The position numbers and the translations under genes were made by a program. Source: Anagrus nilaparvatae (lineage: Eukaryota; Arthropoda; Insecta; Hymenoptera; Mymaridae). From it: a stretch of DNA of 64,000 nt. The notes under the pieces are model-generated. The model did no database searches. It had not been told where the DNA came from and saw nothing but the letters and a program-made list of their open reading frames with translations. The stretch spans positions 70,183,001 to 70,247,000 of the forward strand of contig JAKSXM010000007.1 in NCBI GenBank assembly GCA_022575985.1, written 5' to 3'. Below, one piece after another: positions 13,322-22,655 of the stretch. Numbering within the stretch: position 1 is the stretch's first letter; every line of letters begins with the position of its first letter.

Positions 13322-14651
13322 TAAAATTCATTTTGCTTCATGTTAATTTTTACTTCGTCGTTTTTAGTTTGATATTCTATGACTGGATTTGTTTTAATTT
13401 CTGAAAGATTATTTGTATTTTTATTTTCCTAAGTTGATAGTTGTATTAGAAAATTAGTGAATGATGTATAGATTGCTGCTAGTAATAAGAATGAAAATCC
13501 ATATATTTTTTGTAATCAGAAAATTTATTGCTGATAGTATTGATTTAATAATATAAAATATCGAAATTAAGCCAAAATTCCAGCTGATGTCATGCTGAAA
13601 TTCCAGAAATCTGTTATTACGGTTTTCCAGAAATTGTTTATTATTGTACATATTGAGTTTTGTGAAAGTAAGTTTTTATTTTGGCCTGGATGTATTGAAG
13701 TTTCGCCGTTTAATGATCTCACTATGCTGTTTAATAGCGATTAGTTACATTGTAAACAAAATATTTTTTCGTATTTCTTGTATTTCTGTTTCTGTATAAA
13801 TTCCGCTAGTCACTAAGTTTTTTATCAGCTCGTATTTCCAAGTCATCTTGGAGTCTATCTTCAAAATGCCTTCGCTGGGGTTGGGTTTGGTAAAATTTTT
13901 AGCCAAACGTCATTAATTTTAAACATTGGTGACAATATCATTAAACAGCTGACTTCAGTTGCTTGATTAACTAGAATTCTTGTAATTGATGTTAAGTACA
14001 GGAGTGTTTTATTATTTTTCAGTACTGATAATTCGTTTGTACTATTTGTTCTCTAATCGGTGTACAACGAATTATGTATAAGACTTCTGCGACTACTTTG
14101 GCGTAGTGGCCTATTCCAAATTTTGTGCGAAGTGGTCAGGGGATAAAGTGGCTAGCATTTTGAATTATTGATTTATTTTTATTTTGGAGTATTGATTTTT
14201 CTAGTTCACATTATTTCTTGACATATGTAAATAGATTTATCTACTTGTAAATTAATATGTGTTCGGTAAAAATAAATTTTGATTTACATAAATAAACAAA
14301 TCTAAATCTAAACACCTGTATTCCCGATAGGGATATTTTGCAAAATTTTATTACAACTTTTTTATTGTCTAGTATTAGTATGCGTGGGTGGAGTGTTCTT
14401 AAAGCTGGTATTTGGCAATTAGAAGTTTCTTCTATTATTTTAAAAGCAAAGTTTGTATGCTGTAAGTTCAGCATATATGTGGTAATGTTATTTTTGATAT
14501 TTGTAAAATCGATTACCTTTTCTGCATACATGTAGTATAAAATAGTATAATGATCCAAAATACAACCTTTCTTTACCTTAAAAATTATTCCAGAAAGTAT
14601 GGAAACATTGTATATCCATACATTAATATTTATTGAACTCACAAGATACAT
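13322..14651 (-). pseudogene. Envelope glycoprotein, chuvirus-type, degenerate copy 2
   Basis: Longer relic of the same glycoprotein as 5098-5752. An open frame at 14651-14241 (136 codons) with CQIP and TLHPRILI segments looks like the N-terminal ectodomain. The middle (14240-13930) is recognisable only in alternating frames, for example GIGHYAKVVAEVLYIIRC and then LYLTSITRILVNQATEVSC. The C-terminal part (13930-13322) keeps the SWNFG/TSAG membrane-proximal region and a tail reading TNPVIEYQTKNDEVKINM. There are several stops and frameshifts. The N-terminal assignment is less certain than the C-terminal one. Confidence 0.6.
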
Positions 14652-14659
14652 CTTAATTT

Positions 14660-15185
14660 AAACGTATCAGGTGAAAATGTAAACCTAAAGTTGTAGATTG
14701 TTGTGATAAGGTAATTTTAATGTGTTCTTACACAAAGCCATGCGAAAATGTTCTATACAAATCTGAATAAAATCAATAAAGTAATTATATTACTTTTATC
14801 ATATTTATACGTTTTTGTCTCGTAAATGTTTTTGCAAGTCTATGCGCTAACTTTAGTTAGTAATTAAATTAGTATTAATTATTAGTAATTAAATTGTATT
14901 CAATAAAGCTTCAAGCTATTTTCATTTTGTAAGCATGCAAATTTCTACACAAATGGATCTCATGATTAACTTTATCACAAAATCAGCAAAATTTTGTATC
15001 TTTTTGATTATTTTTCTTCACTTTCTTTGTTTTATTTATATTATTATTATCCATTTTAATAATGTATTAATTTACAAAAGAAAAAATATAAAAATAAAGT
15101 TTAATTTAGTATTTAAACAAAAAAAAATTTTAGTTTAAAATTTCTGGCTTAAAAAAAAATCATTATTTCGATTCTAATTAACTAA
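14660..15185. other. No clear feature
   Basis: AT-rich. A 67-codon + ORF at 14935 is hydrophobic and lysine-rich because of base composition and resembles nothing else in the window. No repeat match was noticed. Confidence 0.4.
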
Positions 15186-15196
15186 AATTAACCAAA

Positions 15197-15270
15197 AGAA
15201 AACCGGTATCGGAACCATTTGTTAAGGATCTAATGGCTAGGATTATTAGTAATAAAATGATAGCTATTTT
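15197..15270 (-). mobile_element. LTR B end with tRNA-Glu primer remnant
   Basis: AACCGGTATCGGAACCA (a tRNA-Glu 3' end with CCA) is followed by TT and TGTTAAGGATCTAATGGC, the inverted end of LTR family B. Only about 45 bases of LTR remain before accessory exon B (S4). Confidence 0.6.
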
Positions 15271-15324
15271 AAATTTAATAATCATTTTTTTTATTTTTTA
15301 TAATATAATTATTTTTTTTTAAAC

Positions 15325-15589
15325 TCTCCTAACAGGCGTTCCCATCTCTGCAAAGGGATGAGCAGGGTCATCATCCCCTAACTCGCAAACTACTGCTAAA
15401 TGAATCTATAAATAAAAAAAAAATTAATAAATTATAATTTTAAAATACTCTTTTTTTAACTAGTTATTAAACTTACGGTTTCTAAAAGGCGCCACATATG
15501 TCCAATAATAAATGAGTTCCTGGGATGGTTGACAAATCCGCAATACCCCAATTTTTTTGTTCCTTCATTGATTTATTATTTTTACCCAT
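15325..15589 (-). pseudogene. Accessory gene S4, exons A and B only
   Basis: Exon A 15589-15477 begins MGKNNKSMKEQK. A 1-base shift is then needed to read KLGYCGFVNHPRNSFIIGH and MWRLLET before donor GTAAGT. Exon B 15405-15325 reads IHLAVVCELGDDDPAHPFAE, then MGTPVRR, and runs into LTR debris. It starts directly beside an LTR B primer site, which suggests a recombinant origin. Confidence 0.6.
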
Positions 15590-15606
15590 CTTCCTTTTTT
15601 TTCCTT

Positions 15607-15646
15607 CACCCAGGCGGCCCGGGTTCGATTCCCGGTATCAGAACCA
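15607..15646 (+). other. Partial tRNA-Glu(CTC) 3' segment with CCA (extended PBS)
   Basis: The segment from TCACCCAGGCGG to GGTATCAGAACCA is the tRNA-Glu sequence from the anticodon to the CCA end, abutting A and then LTR B TGTTAAGAG. Its complement is the primer site of a minus-oriented LTR. At about 40 bases it is longer than the usual 18. Confidence 0.8.
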
Positions 15647-15647
15647 A

Positions 15648-15812
15648 TGTTAAGAGTCTAATAGCTAGGATTATTAATAATAAATAGATAAATATATATA
15701 TAACTAAATACTTACAAATGATGTTTATAGGGCTAGAATCCAAATAAGCACAACTAACTATTGTTAAAACTTAACTTTATTAAAACGAATATAAGTACAC
15801 GTCGATGACATA
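15648..15812 (-). mobile_element. Partial LTR B: putative U5-R (strong-stop) fragment
   Basis: 165 bases matching the terminal part of LTR B (compare 16150-16315). It ends abruptly at GTCGATGACA and joins the 3' flank of accessory copy S5. Length and position fit minus-strand strong-stop DNA that jumped to a wrong template; the right end would then mark the LTR transcription start. That interpretation is inference. Confidence 0.55.
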
Positions 15813-15851
15813 TAACATTATTCCTTTTTTTTGTGTCCTTTTTTTTTACTT

Positions 15852-16059
15852 CTACCCCAAACAACGCCTCTTCGGTGGAGGAGAACTCCAATCATCCACT
15901 GGCCCCAGAAACCTATACAGGCCCGGCTCCGGTTCATAGAACAATCTCCCCAAGAAAAGCCGTTTGGACAGCCAGTCCCGGGGATACTCCTCCTCACTTA
16001 AAAGTCGGTCTAGATGAAGCCGTCGCCTTGATAATTTCCTATGCATCGCCCCATCCTCC
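15852..16059 (-). pseudogene. Accessory gene S5, 3' exon fragment
   Basis: Open from the junction: REDGAMHRKLSRRRLHLDRL, SEEEYPRDWLSKRLFLGRLF, YEPEPGLYRFLGPVDDW and SSPPPKRRCLG, stop TAG at 15854-15852. The 5' exons are missing, and the break is a tRNA copy. Near-identical to S6 (26202-26409). Confidence 0.7.
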
Positions 16060-16158
16060 CTCTTAACATTGGTTTCGATACAGTCTAGAGGTTATTATTC
16101 CTGGTTCTCACCCAGGCGGCCCGGGTTCGATTCCCGGTATCAGAACCAATGTTAAGAG
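16060..16158 (+). other. Complete tRNA-Glu(CTC) copy with encoded CCA, in a 14-bp inverted repeat
   Basis: 16074-16145 folds as tRNA-Glu: anticodon stem CCTGG/CCAGG with loop TTCTCAC (CTC anticodon), T arm CCGGGTTCGATTCCCGG. It is followed by CCA (16146-16148), A and the LTR B end. Genomic eukaryotic tRNA genes lack CCA. CTCTTAACATTGGT at 16060-16073 is the exact complement of ACCAATGTTAAGAG at 16145-16158, extending the acceptor stem. D-arm and acceptor mismatches mean it is probably not a functional tRNA gene. Confidence 0.85.
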
Positions 16159-16661
16159 TCAAATGGCTAGAATTATTAATAATAAATAGATAAATATATA
16201 TATATATAAATAAATACTTACAAATGATGTTTATAGGGCTGGAATCCAAATAAGCACAACTAACTATTGTTAAAACTAAACTTTATTAAAACGAATATAA
16301 GTACACGTCGATGACAACTTCTGATATTTGACTCCCCCTTGTTACAATTTTATTGATCTTATATACTAAATAATCTTTTACAAATATTTAAAATATCCAA
16401 AATATAAATATTATTATTTCTTAGACTATTTGTTTTATTACATAATTTTCTGTTATAATTTCATAATTTATGTTATAGTTTCTTAATTTTATGTTATCAT
16501 TTCTTAATTTAGTGTTATAGTTTCTTATTTTAAAATATTTATTATTTGATTAATTAGCTTAAATATTATTTATAAAATTAACTTAACATATTTATAATTA
16601 TAATCTTACGTCACTTATTATTTAACTATTAATTATTTATTTTGTTAGTTATTTCATAATA
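16150..16661 (-). mobile_element. LTR family B, copy 1, with PBS and PPT on its two sides
   Basis: 512 bases from TGTTAAGAGTC to TTTCATAATA. In minus sense it begins after the polypurine tract AGAGGGGAGG and ends at CTCTTAACA, followed by the tRNA-Glu primer complement. A single LTR with both PPT and PBS flanks means tandem or circle-derived structure, or recombination. Confidence 0.8.
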
Positions 16662-17521
16662 CCTCCCCTCTAAGTTTCGAGATAAAACTTAAGTTTTATT
16701 TTTATCTGGTTCGGAAACCAGATAAAGTATGTTAAATATTGCTTGTTCAGCAATTTACAAATAATGATACATATGGTATTCAAATATTTTTATAAAAGTA
16801 CATTGACTTTAAGTCAGTTTATCTTACATTGCAAAAATTTAAACAGATTATTATTATTTTTTTTATTATATTGTTATTCTCTAATGTATAAGCTTTATAT
16901 AAATATGATTTTTAGTGACTGACAAATTTAAAAACGTTATAACAAAAAAATTTTTTTTTTTAAATCTTTGTAAGGTTTCCTTACTTCAGGTACCTTCAGG
17001 TATTCCTTCCTGCTAAACTTTTGGGAGTTTAAAATTTTAATTTTAAACTGTCAAAAAGTTGATTTCGGAAATAAAAAAAAATGAAGAAAAAAAAATTTGG
17101 ATACATTGGAAAAACACTTATGTTCTTTAGTTATATTTTTTTAAGATTTTGTTATGTTTAATTGCAGTTTGATATTTTTTTAAATATTTAAATTCTAAAT
17201 AATTTTAATTTTTAAAATATAAGCTTAAAACAAAACATAACAATGGTTCCTATACCGATTTTCTATTTTGTTAAGGGTCTAATGGCTAGGATTATTAGTA
17301 ATTAAACAGATAAATATAAATAAATACTTACAAATGTTTTTCAGGATTGGTTATCCAAATAAGCACAACAAATTATTAGTTAGAATAAACTTTATTGTAA
17401 AAACGAGTATATAGTACACGTCCGAAAACTTATAGTATTTAACTGAACTCTTATGATTTTTACATCCTTTTATATTTCATCTAATGAGGACAATTTATTT
17501 ATAATATTGACAAATATGTTT
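16480..17521 (+). repeat. 1042-bp direct duplication, copy 1 (copy 2 at 20490-21531)
   Basis: Collinear with 20490-21531 at a constant offset of 4010 with no indel noticed and one visible substitution (TTTATATTTCAT versus TTTATAATTCAT). It contains the end of LTR B, the PPT/hairpin module, an internal non-coding segment and the start of a second LTR. Confidence 0.9.
16662..16723 (-). promoter_or_regulatory. PPT plus NGGA-loop hairpin module 4
   Basis: The PPT complement CCTCCCCTCTAAG abuts LTR B. About 30 bases further is the hairpin ATCTGGTT-CGGA-AACCAGAT (16704-16723). Duplicated exactly at 20672-20733. Confidence 0.65.
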
Positions 17522-17680
17522 GCGACATTTGGTAATTCTTATTAATTTATAAAAATATTTGCTGATAAAACTGAGGTATTTGACATAATTAACAAAACAA
17601 TAATATTTACTTAACATTTATTGTTAGTGAAAAAGTTTACTATGTATTTGATTAACATTTTAAAGACTAAACTGGAATTA
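17242..17680 (-). mobile_element. PBS-like site and LTR B/E variant
   Basis: ATAACA and ATGGTTCCTATACCG are followed by TGTTAAGGGTCTAATGGC at 17269, an LTR start close to family B. Its inner part resembles LTR E (10434-10858), including TTTTTACATCCTTTTATAT. The right border is not clear. Confidence 0.5.
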
Positions 17681-17741
17681 AACATAACGAAATTTTTTTA
17701 AAAATTTGATACAAAAATTCAGTAAATTTACCCATCTTACT

Positions 17742-17823
17742 TCCTCCTCACCAAGTTTGTGAGTGGAGTTTTATTATGAAAACGTAATGAAATAATATTT
17801 GATTTAGGAAAATCAAAAATAAA
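17742..17823 (-). promoter_or_regulatory. PPT plus NGGA-loop hairpin module 5
   Basis: The PPT complement CTTCCTCCTCACCAAG is followed at about 50 bases by TTTGATTTAGGAAAATCAAA (stem of eight pairs, loop AGGA). Same order as the other modules. Confidence 0.5.
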
Positions 17824-17829
17824 AATTTA

Positions 17830-20489
17830 TCTTTAAAGATTTTGTTATGTTTAATTTTACATTATTTATACAAAAAGTAAATTTTATTGTTTTATTGTCG
17901 GTTAATATAAAAATATAAAGTATTATTAATAACAATGACTGATTCAGCAGTTTTAGTTTTTTTTTTTAAAGTATGCAAAATTATTTATTGTTTAAAAAAT
18001 GTCAAGATCACTTCCTATATTTTTTGAAATATATGTAAAATTTTATTTAATGACTTCTGAATTTAGAATTAATAATAACTTAGTGAAATGGTATTTGAAA
18101 TTATAATATTATATATTAATGAAATTTCTGTACATTTAATTTTTTGTTATATGATTTTAGAGGATTCTAGGTTGAGGTTTTTTGGAGTTTTGAACTTTAT
18201 GGATATTTATTGTTTTGTTTTAAGGATAATTTTATAGAAATTTTCGCATAAATTATAGATTGAGTTTTGAATATGTTGAATTTTAGGATTCAAACTATTT
18301 GAGTTTTAATTATATGATTAAAACAAATGATGCAGAAAAAAATAGTTTTTGGTTTTTGTTTTTTTGAAATTCTTGAGTAATTGTAATTGTGAATTATACA
18401 GTGTTGTTAGAAGAAACGTAAAATTTTTTTCATAGAATATCTAATTGTTTTTATCACAGAATATATAATTATTTATCACAGTAACTATTTTTATCACAGA
18501 ATATCTAACTGGGTTTTAAGTCTTAATTTTTTGTTTTTTTTTATTTATATAAGTATAAATGCACTTGTTTACATATTTACTTATGTTTTACATACCTATT
18601 TACGTATTTATAGATTTATCTACATTTTTCTACGAATCTTCTTAGGGTGTATGCCTTGGCAGAATGTGTACAATAAATCAAGGTGTTTGAATGAATCCCA
18701 AATGTTAACTTCTTTGACTAATAACTTTCAGGTGCACTCTGATCAGTTTTGACTGAAATTAAACTTTTGAGGTATTCTTTCCCAACTGACTTATCTTGAT
18801 TTTGAATTTTGTAGATTTTTGTATTTATGTCTGGAACTATGCTTTTGTGTTATTTTTTTGCAAAATTTCTAAGTTTTATGAAGAAGAATGGAAAATATGG
18901 ATTTAGAGGAGAAAAAAAAAATTATACGCTGGAAAATTATATAAGTTTGGTAAATAAGAATGGAAAATATGGAAAGGAAAAAAAATTATATACTTATTAT
19001 CATTAATCTTTGAAGTGTAAATTTTAAGTGTAAAATCCGTGTTATTAAATAAATTTTTGTTATTTTTGTAACAATTTCACTAACTTATTACTAATTTAGC
19101 AATTTATTATTATCGATATATTTTTGTTTATGTTTTTAATTTATAATTTAATTGTTATGTTTCTAATTTGGTAAATTTAATTGTAAAAATTTTTACTATT
19201 AAAGAGTTAAATATTTAATTTCATTTTATTTATATTTGTTTCTTTATTTTAATGTGAATTATTCATTGCATTAATAAAATAATATTATATAAAATACTTA
19301 TAAAATAATAGACCCACTTAATAAATGTTTAAACAATATTTAAAGAAAAATAATGTAAACCAAAAATGTATTGATTGAAATAATAATTATTTTTTGTAAA
19401 TAAAGAGTATTTTCAATTATTCCTCTTTTTTTAAAATTTTAATTTCTTTGATGTATATATCTTTAATAACTACTTAAGTAATATTTACTTATTGTTAAAA
19501 AAAAATTAGTATTTCAATCAATATTTAGTACATATGTGTTGAGTAAAGTTGCCTGAAACCTGAACATTGATAACCTTTGAATTGAATTGATAATGGTTCT
19601 ATATAAAAAGAAAATAAGAATTAAATGAATATTATGTAATTTTTGAGTTTTTTTGTTTGTAATTATTATCACCTGAAACATAAGAAATGTTTGTTAATAT
19701 TTTATAATTCATAAAATTTTTGCTGAATATGATTTATTTTACAAATAAAAATTTATTGATGGAATTAACGAAATAATTTCCTGACTATGCAAAAATTAGT
19801 AGATTATTATTATTGAAAAAAAAAATTAAATAATATTTTGAATGTTTTGATTTGAATAATGCTTGTCGTTTATTTTTTTTATTAATAAAATTTTATGTAA
19901 AAGAAAAAATTTATATGCATTTTTGTAACAAAAAAAATTATTTTATATTAAATATTTTATATAAAAATTATATCGTGAAGAGTTTAGCTTTATTAAACCT
20001 AATGTTATGATTGACAGAAAATTCCCTGGTTACTGTCACTATAACCATAAAAAAAAAATTCTATAATCGCAAATTATGTTATCAGTTACTTTCACTAACA
20101 ATCAAACAAAATTTCTCTTACTTATAAATAATTTGTAATTCATTTCATAATAATTCATTTTATAGTAGTTCATTTCATAGTAATTCATTTCATAATAATT
20201 CATATCATAATATATCTGATATACCGGGGAAGTATAGTAGTTTGGACTTATAATTATTTAAATTAACATTCACTTGAAGTTAGATAATGACTAATTTTGT
20301 ACTATTATCTTTTGGTGCTTCTAGTGCTGCCAAGCCGGTCCTCTCTATTTCTTCCTCTTCCTAAAGAATCTATAGCTATAGCCGCGCCTGCAATACTATC
20401 GCACAATGGTTTTTTACTAAAAAACTTCAGAAATTTTTCCATTTAACTACTTAATATGTATTATATGTAAAATTCATGCCGGTATTAAG
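17830..20489. other. AT-rich spacer between the duplicated blocks, no gene seen
   Basis: Contains short repeats such as TTTTTATCACAGAATATCTAA near 18430-18510 and TTCATTTCATAATAATTCAT near 20140-20210. One 73-codon + ORF (18531) is low complexity at its start and not recognised. No tRNA or transposase motif seen. Confidence 0.4.
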
Positions 20490-21531
20490 TTCTTAATTTT
20501 ATGTTATCATTTCTTAATTTAGTGTTATAGTTTCTTATTTTAAAATATTTATTATTTGATTAATTAGCTTAAATATTATTTATAAAATTAACTTAACATA
20601 TTTATAATTATAATCTTACGTCACTTATTATTTAACTATTAATTATTTATTTTGTTAGTTATTTCATAATACCTCCCCTCTAAGTTTCGAGATAAAACTT
20701 AAGTTTTATTTTTATCTGGTTCGGAAACCAGATAAAGTATGTTAAATATTGCTTGTTCAGCAATTTACAAATAATGATACATATGGTATTCAAATATTTT
20801 TATAAAAGTACATTGACTTTAAGTCAGTTTATCTTACATTGCAAAAATTTAAACAGATTATTATTATTTTTTTTATTATATTGTTATTCTCTAATGTATA
20901 AGCTTTATATAAATATGATTTTTAGTGACTGACAAATTTAAAAACGTTATAACAAAAAAATTTTTTTTTTTAAATCTTTGTAAGGTTTCCTTACTTCAGG
21001 TACCTTCAGGTATTCCTTCCTGCTAAACTTTTGGGAGTTTAAAATTTTAATTTTAAACTGTCAAAAAGTTGATTTCGGAAATAAAAAAAAATGAAGAAAA
21101 AAAAATTTGGATACATTGGAAAAACACTTATGTTCTTTAGTTATATTTTTTTAAGATTTTGTTATGTTTAATTGCAGTTTGATATTTTTTTAAATATTTA
21201 AATTCTAAATAATTTTAATTTTTAAAATATAAGCTTAAAACAAAACATAACAATGGTTCCTATACCGATTTTCTATTTTGTTAAGGGTCTAATGGCTAGG
21301 ATTATTAGTAATTAAACAGATAAATATAAATAAATACTTACAAATGTTTTTCAGGATTGGTTATCCAAATAAGCACAACAAATTATTAGTTAGAATAAAC
21401 TTTATTGTAAAAACGAGTATATAGTACACGTCCGAAAACTTATAGTATTTAACTGAACTCTTATGATTTTTACATCCTTTTATAATTCATCTAATGAGGA
21501 CAATTTATTTATAATATTGACAAATATGTTT
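20490..21531 (+). repeat. 1042-bp direct duplication, copy 2
   Basis: See copy 1 at 16480-17521. Both breakpoints are abrupt: the left joins unrelated sequence, the right switches to the region carrying MSKN copy 3. Includes a second PPT/hairpin module (20672-20733) and an LTR start at 21279. Confidence 0.9.
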
Positions 21532-21574
21532 CTATTTTCATATCAAAAGTATTATAATAATATTTAATAACTAA

Positions 21575-21679
21575 ATGTCTAAAAATATTAAAAACAAATA
21601 TTTCGAGATTAGATGGCAAATAAAAAATAATATCCGCCTATTATTTATTAAAATATGCCTAGTGATAATTTTCATTTAA
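21575..21679 (+). CDS. MSKN-family micro-protein, copy 3 (34 aa)
   Basis: MSKNIKNKYFEIRWQIKN, then the hydrophobic end LLFIKICLVIIFI. Homologous to copies 1 and 2 and followed by the same 500-base AT-rich segment as copy 1. The protein ends sooner than copy 2. Function unknown. Confidence 0.4.
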   Translation: MSKNIKNKYFEIRWQIKNNIRLLFIKICLVIIFI

Positions 21680-22111
21680 ATTTCACGAATTCTATAAAAT
21701 AGGTCATAACTTTTTTTTGTGAATTCTTTTAAAGCATAAACGAATAATAATTTTTTTTTCTTGCATATAAGCATTTTTTTATTATTAACCTTGAACGAAT
21801 ATTACAACAATCTTGGTATATACCTTTTATATGAAAACAGTTTATCTTAGGGTATTAAATAAATAAGAATTTTTTTTTAAACCTTCAATAAATTTTCAAA
21901 AAAAATAATACATAATTAGGTAGTCCCTATATATTCAATGCAATTTTGAATGGACTCATAAAAATGAGGTCAGCAAAAGAATTTTCTTTTCTGCTAACTA
22001 AGCATTAAGTAGCGTTAGCATTCAGGAAGAATTGGTAGGATAGGAGTTATAGGCAAAAATAAAAATTAAATACAACAACTTTTTTTAAATTAAATAATAT
22101 ATTATATAAAC

Positions 22112-22655
22112 TGTTATAGTCTAATGGCTATCATTTAGTATTTATTCAAGATTATTATTAAGTTGACCAATGAAATGCTCCCATATTGTTGATGAAATAT
22201 AATGCTTAGGTAGCTTACCTTTACGTATATATATGATCTGGTAAACGGATAATTGAATGATCGCTTTTATTTAAAACTCACTAAAACTATATTAACACTT
22301 GCTAGTTCAAAATTAACTTAAGACTGTCTATGTTACAGTTTTTAATTTTACTTATATAATATTGATATTGTTTATAGTTATAAGTTATTCAAGCAATTCA
22401 TAACAATATTATTTAATATTTCTTAATCTTATTGCTTGAATCGCATAATTTGTTCATATTTCTTAATAGTCAGTTTTGCTTAAATACTAAAATTACATAA
22501 TAGTAAATATTATTTGTTTGCTTAAACATCAAAATTGCATAATTATAAATATTATTTATTTACAAATTCCTAAATGTTATAAAATACTAAAATGTACTTA
22601 TGACATCGTTATCTAAATATAATTCCTAAAATTATTAATCAATGATGTCATAACA
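22112..22655 (-). mobile_element. LTR family C, copy 1 (3' LTR)
   Basis: 544 bases from TGTTATAGTCTAATGGC to GATGTCATAACA. To the right, TCCCCGGCAC is the complement of a polypurine tract (GTGCCGGGGA), so in minus sense this is a 3' LTR. Copy 2 (25318-25821) is inverted relative to it. Confidence 0.8.

Noticed and set aside
16074..16148. Host tRNA-Glu gene
   Set aside because: CCA is encoded in the DNA, the acceptor and D arms have mismatches, the sequence abuts an LTR end and is duplicated with it. A primer-derived copy explains it better.
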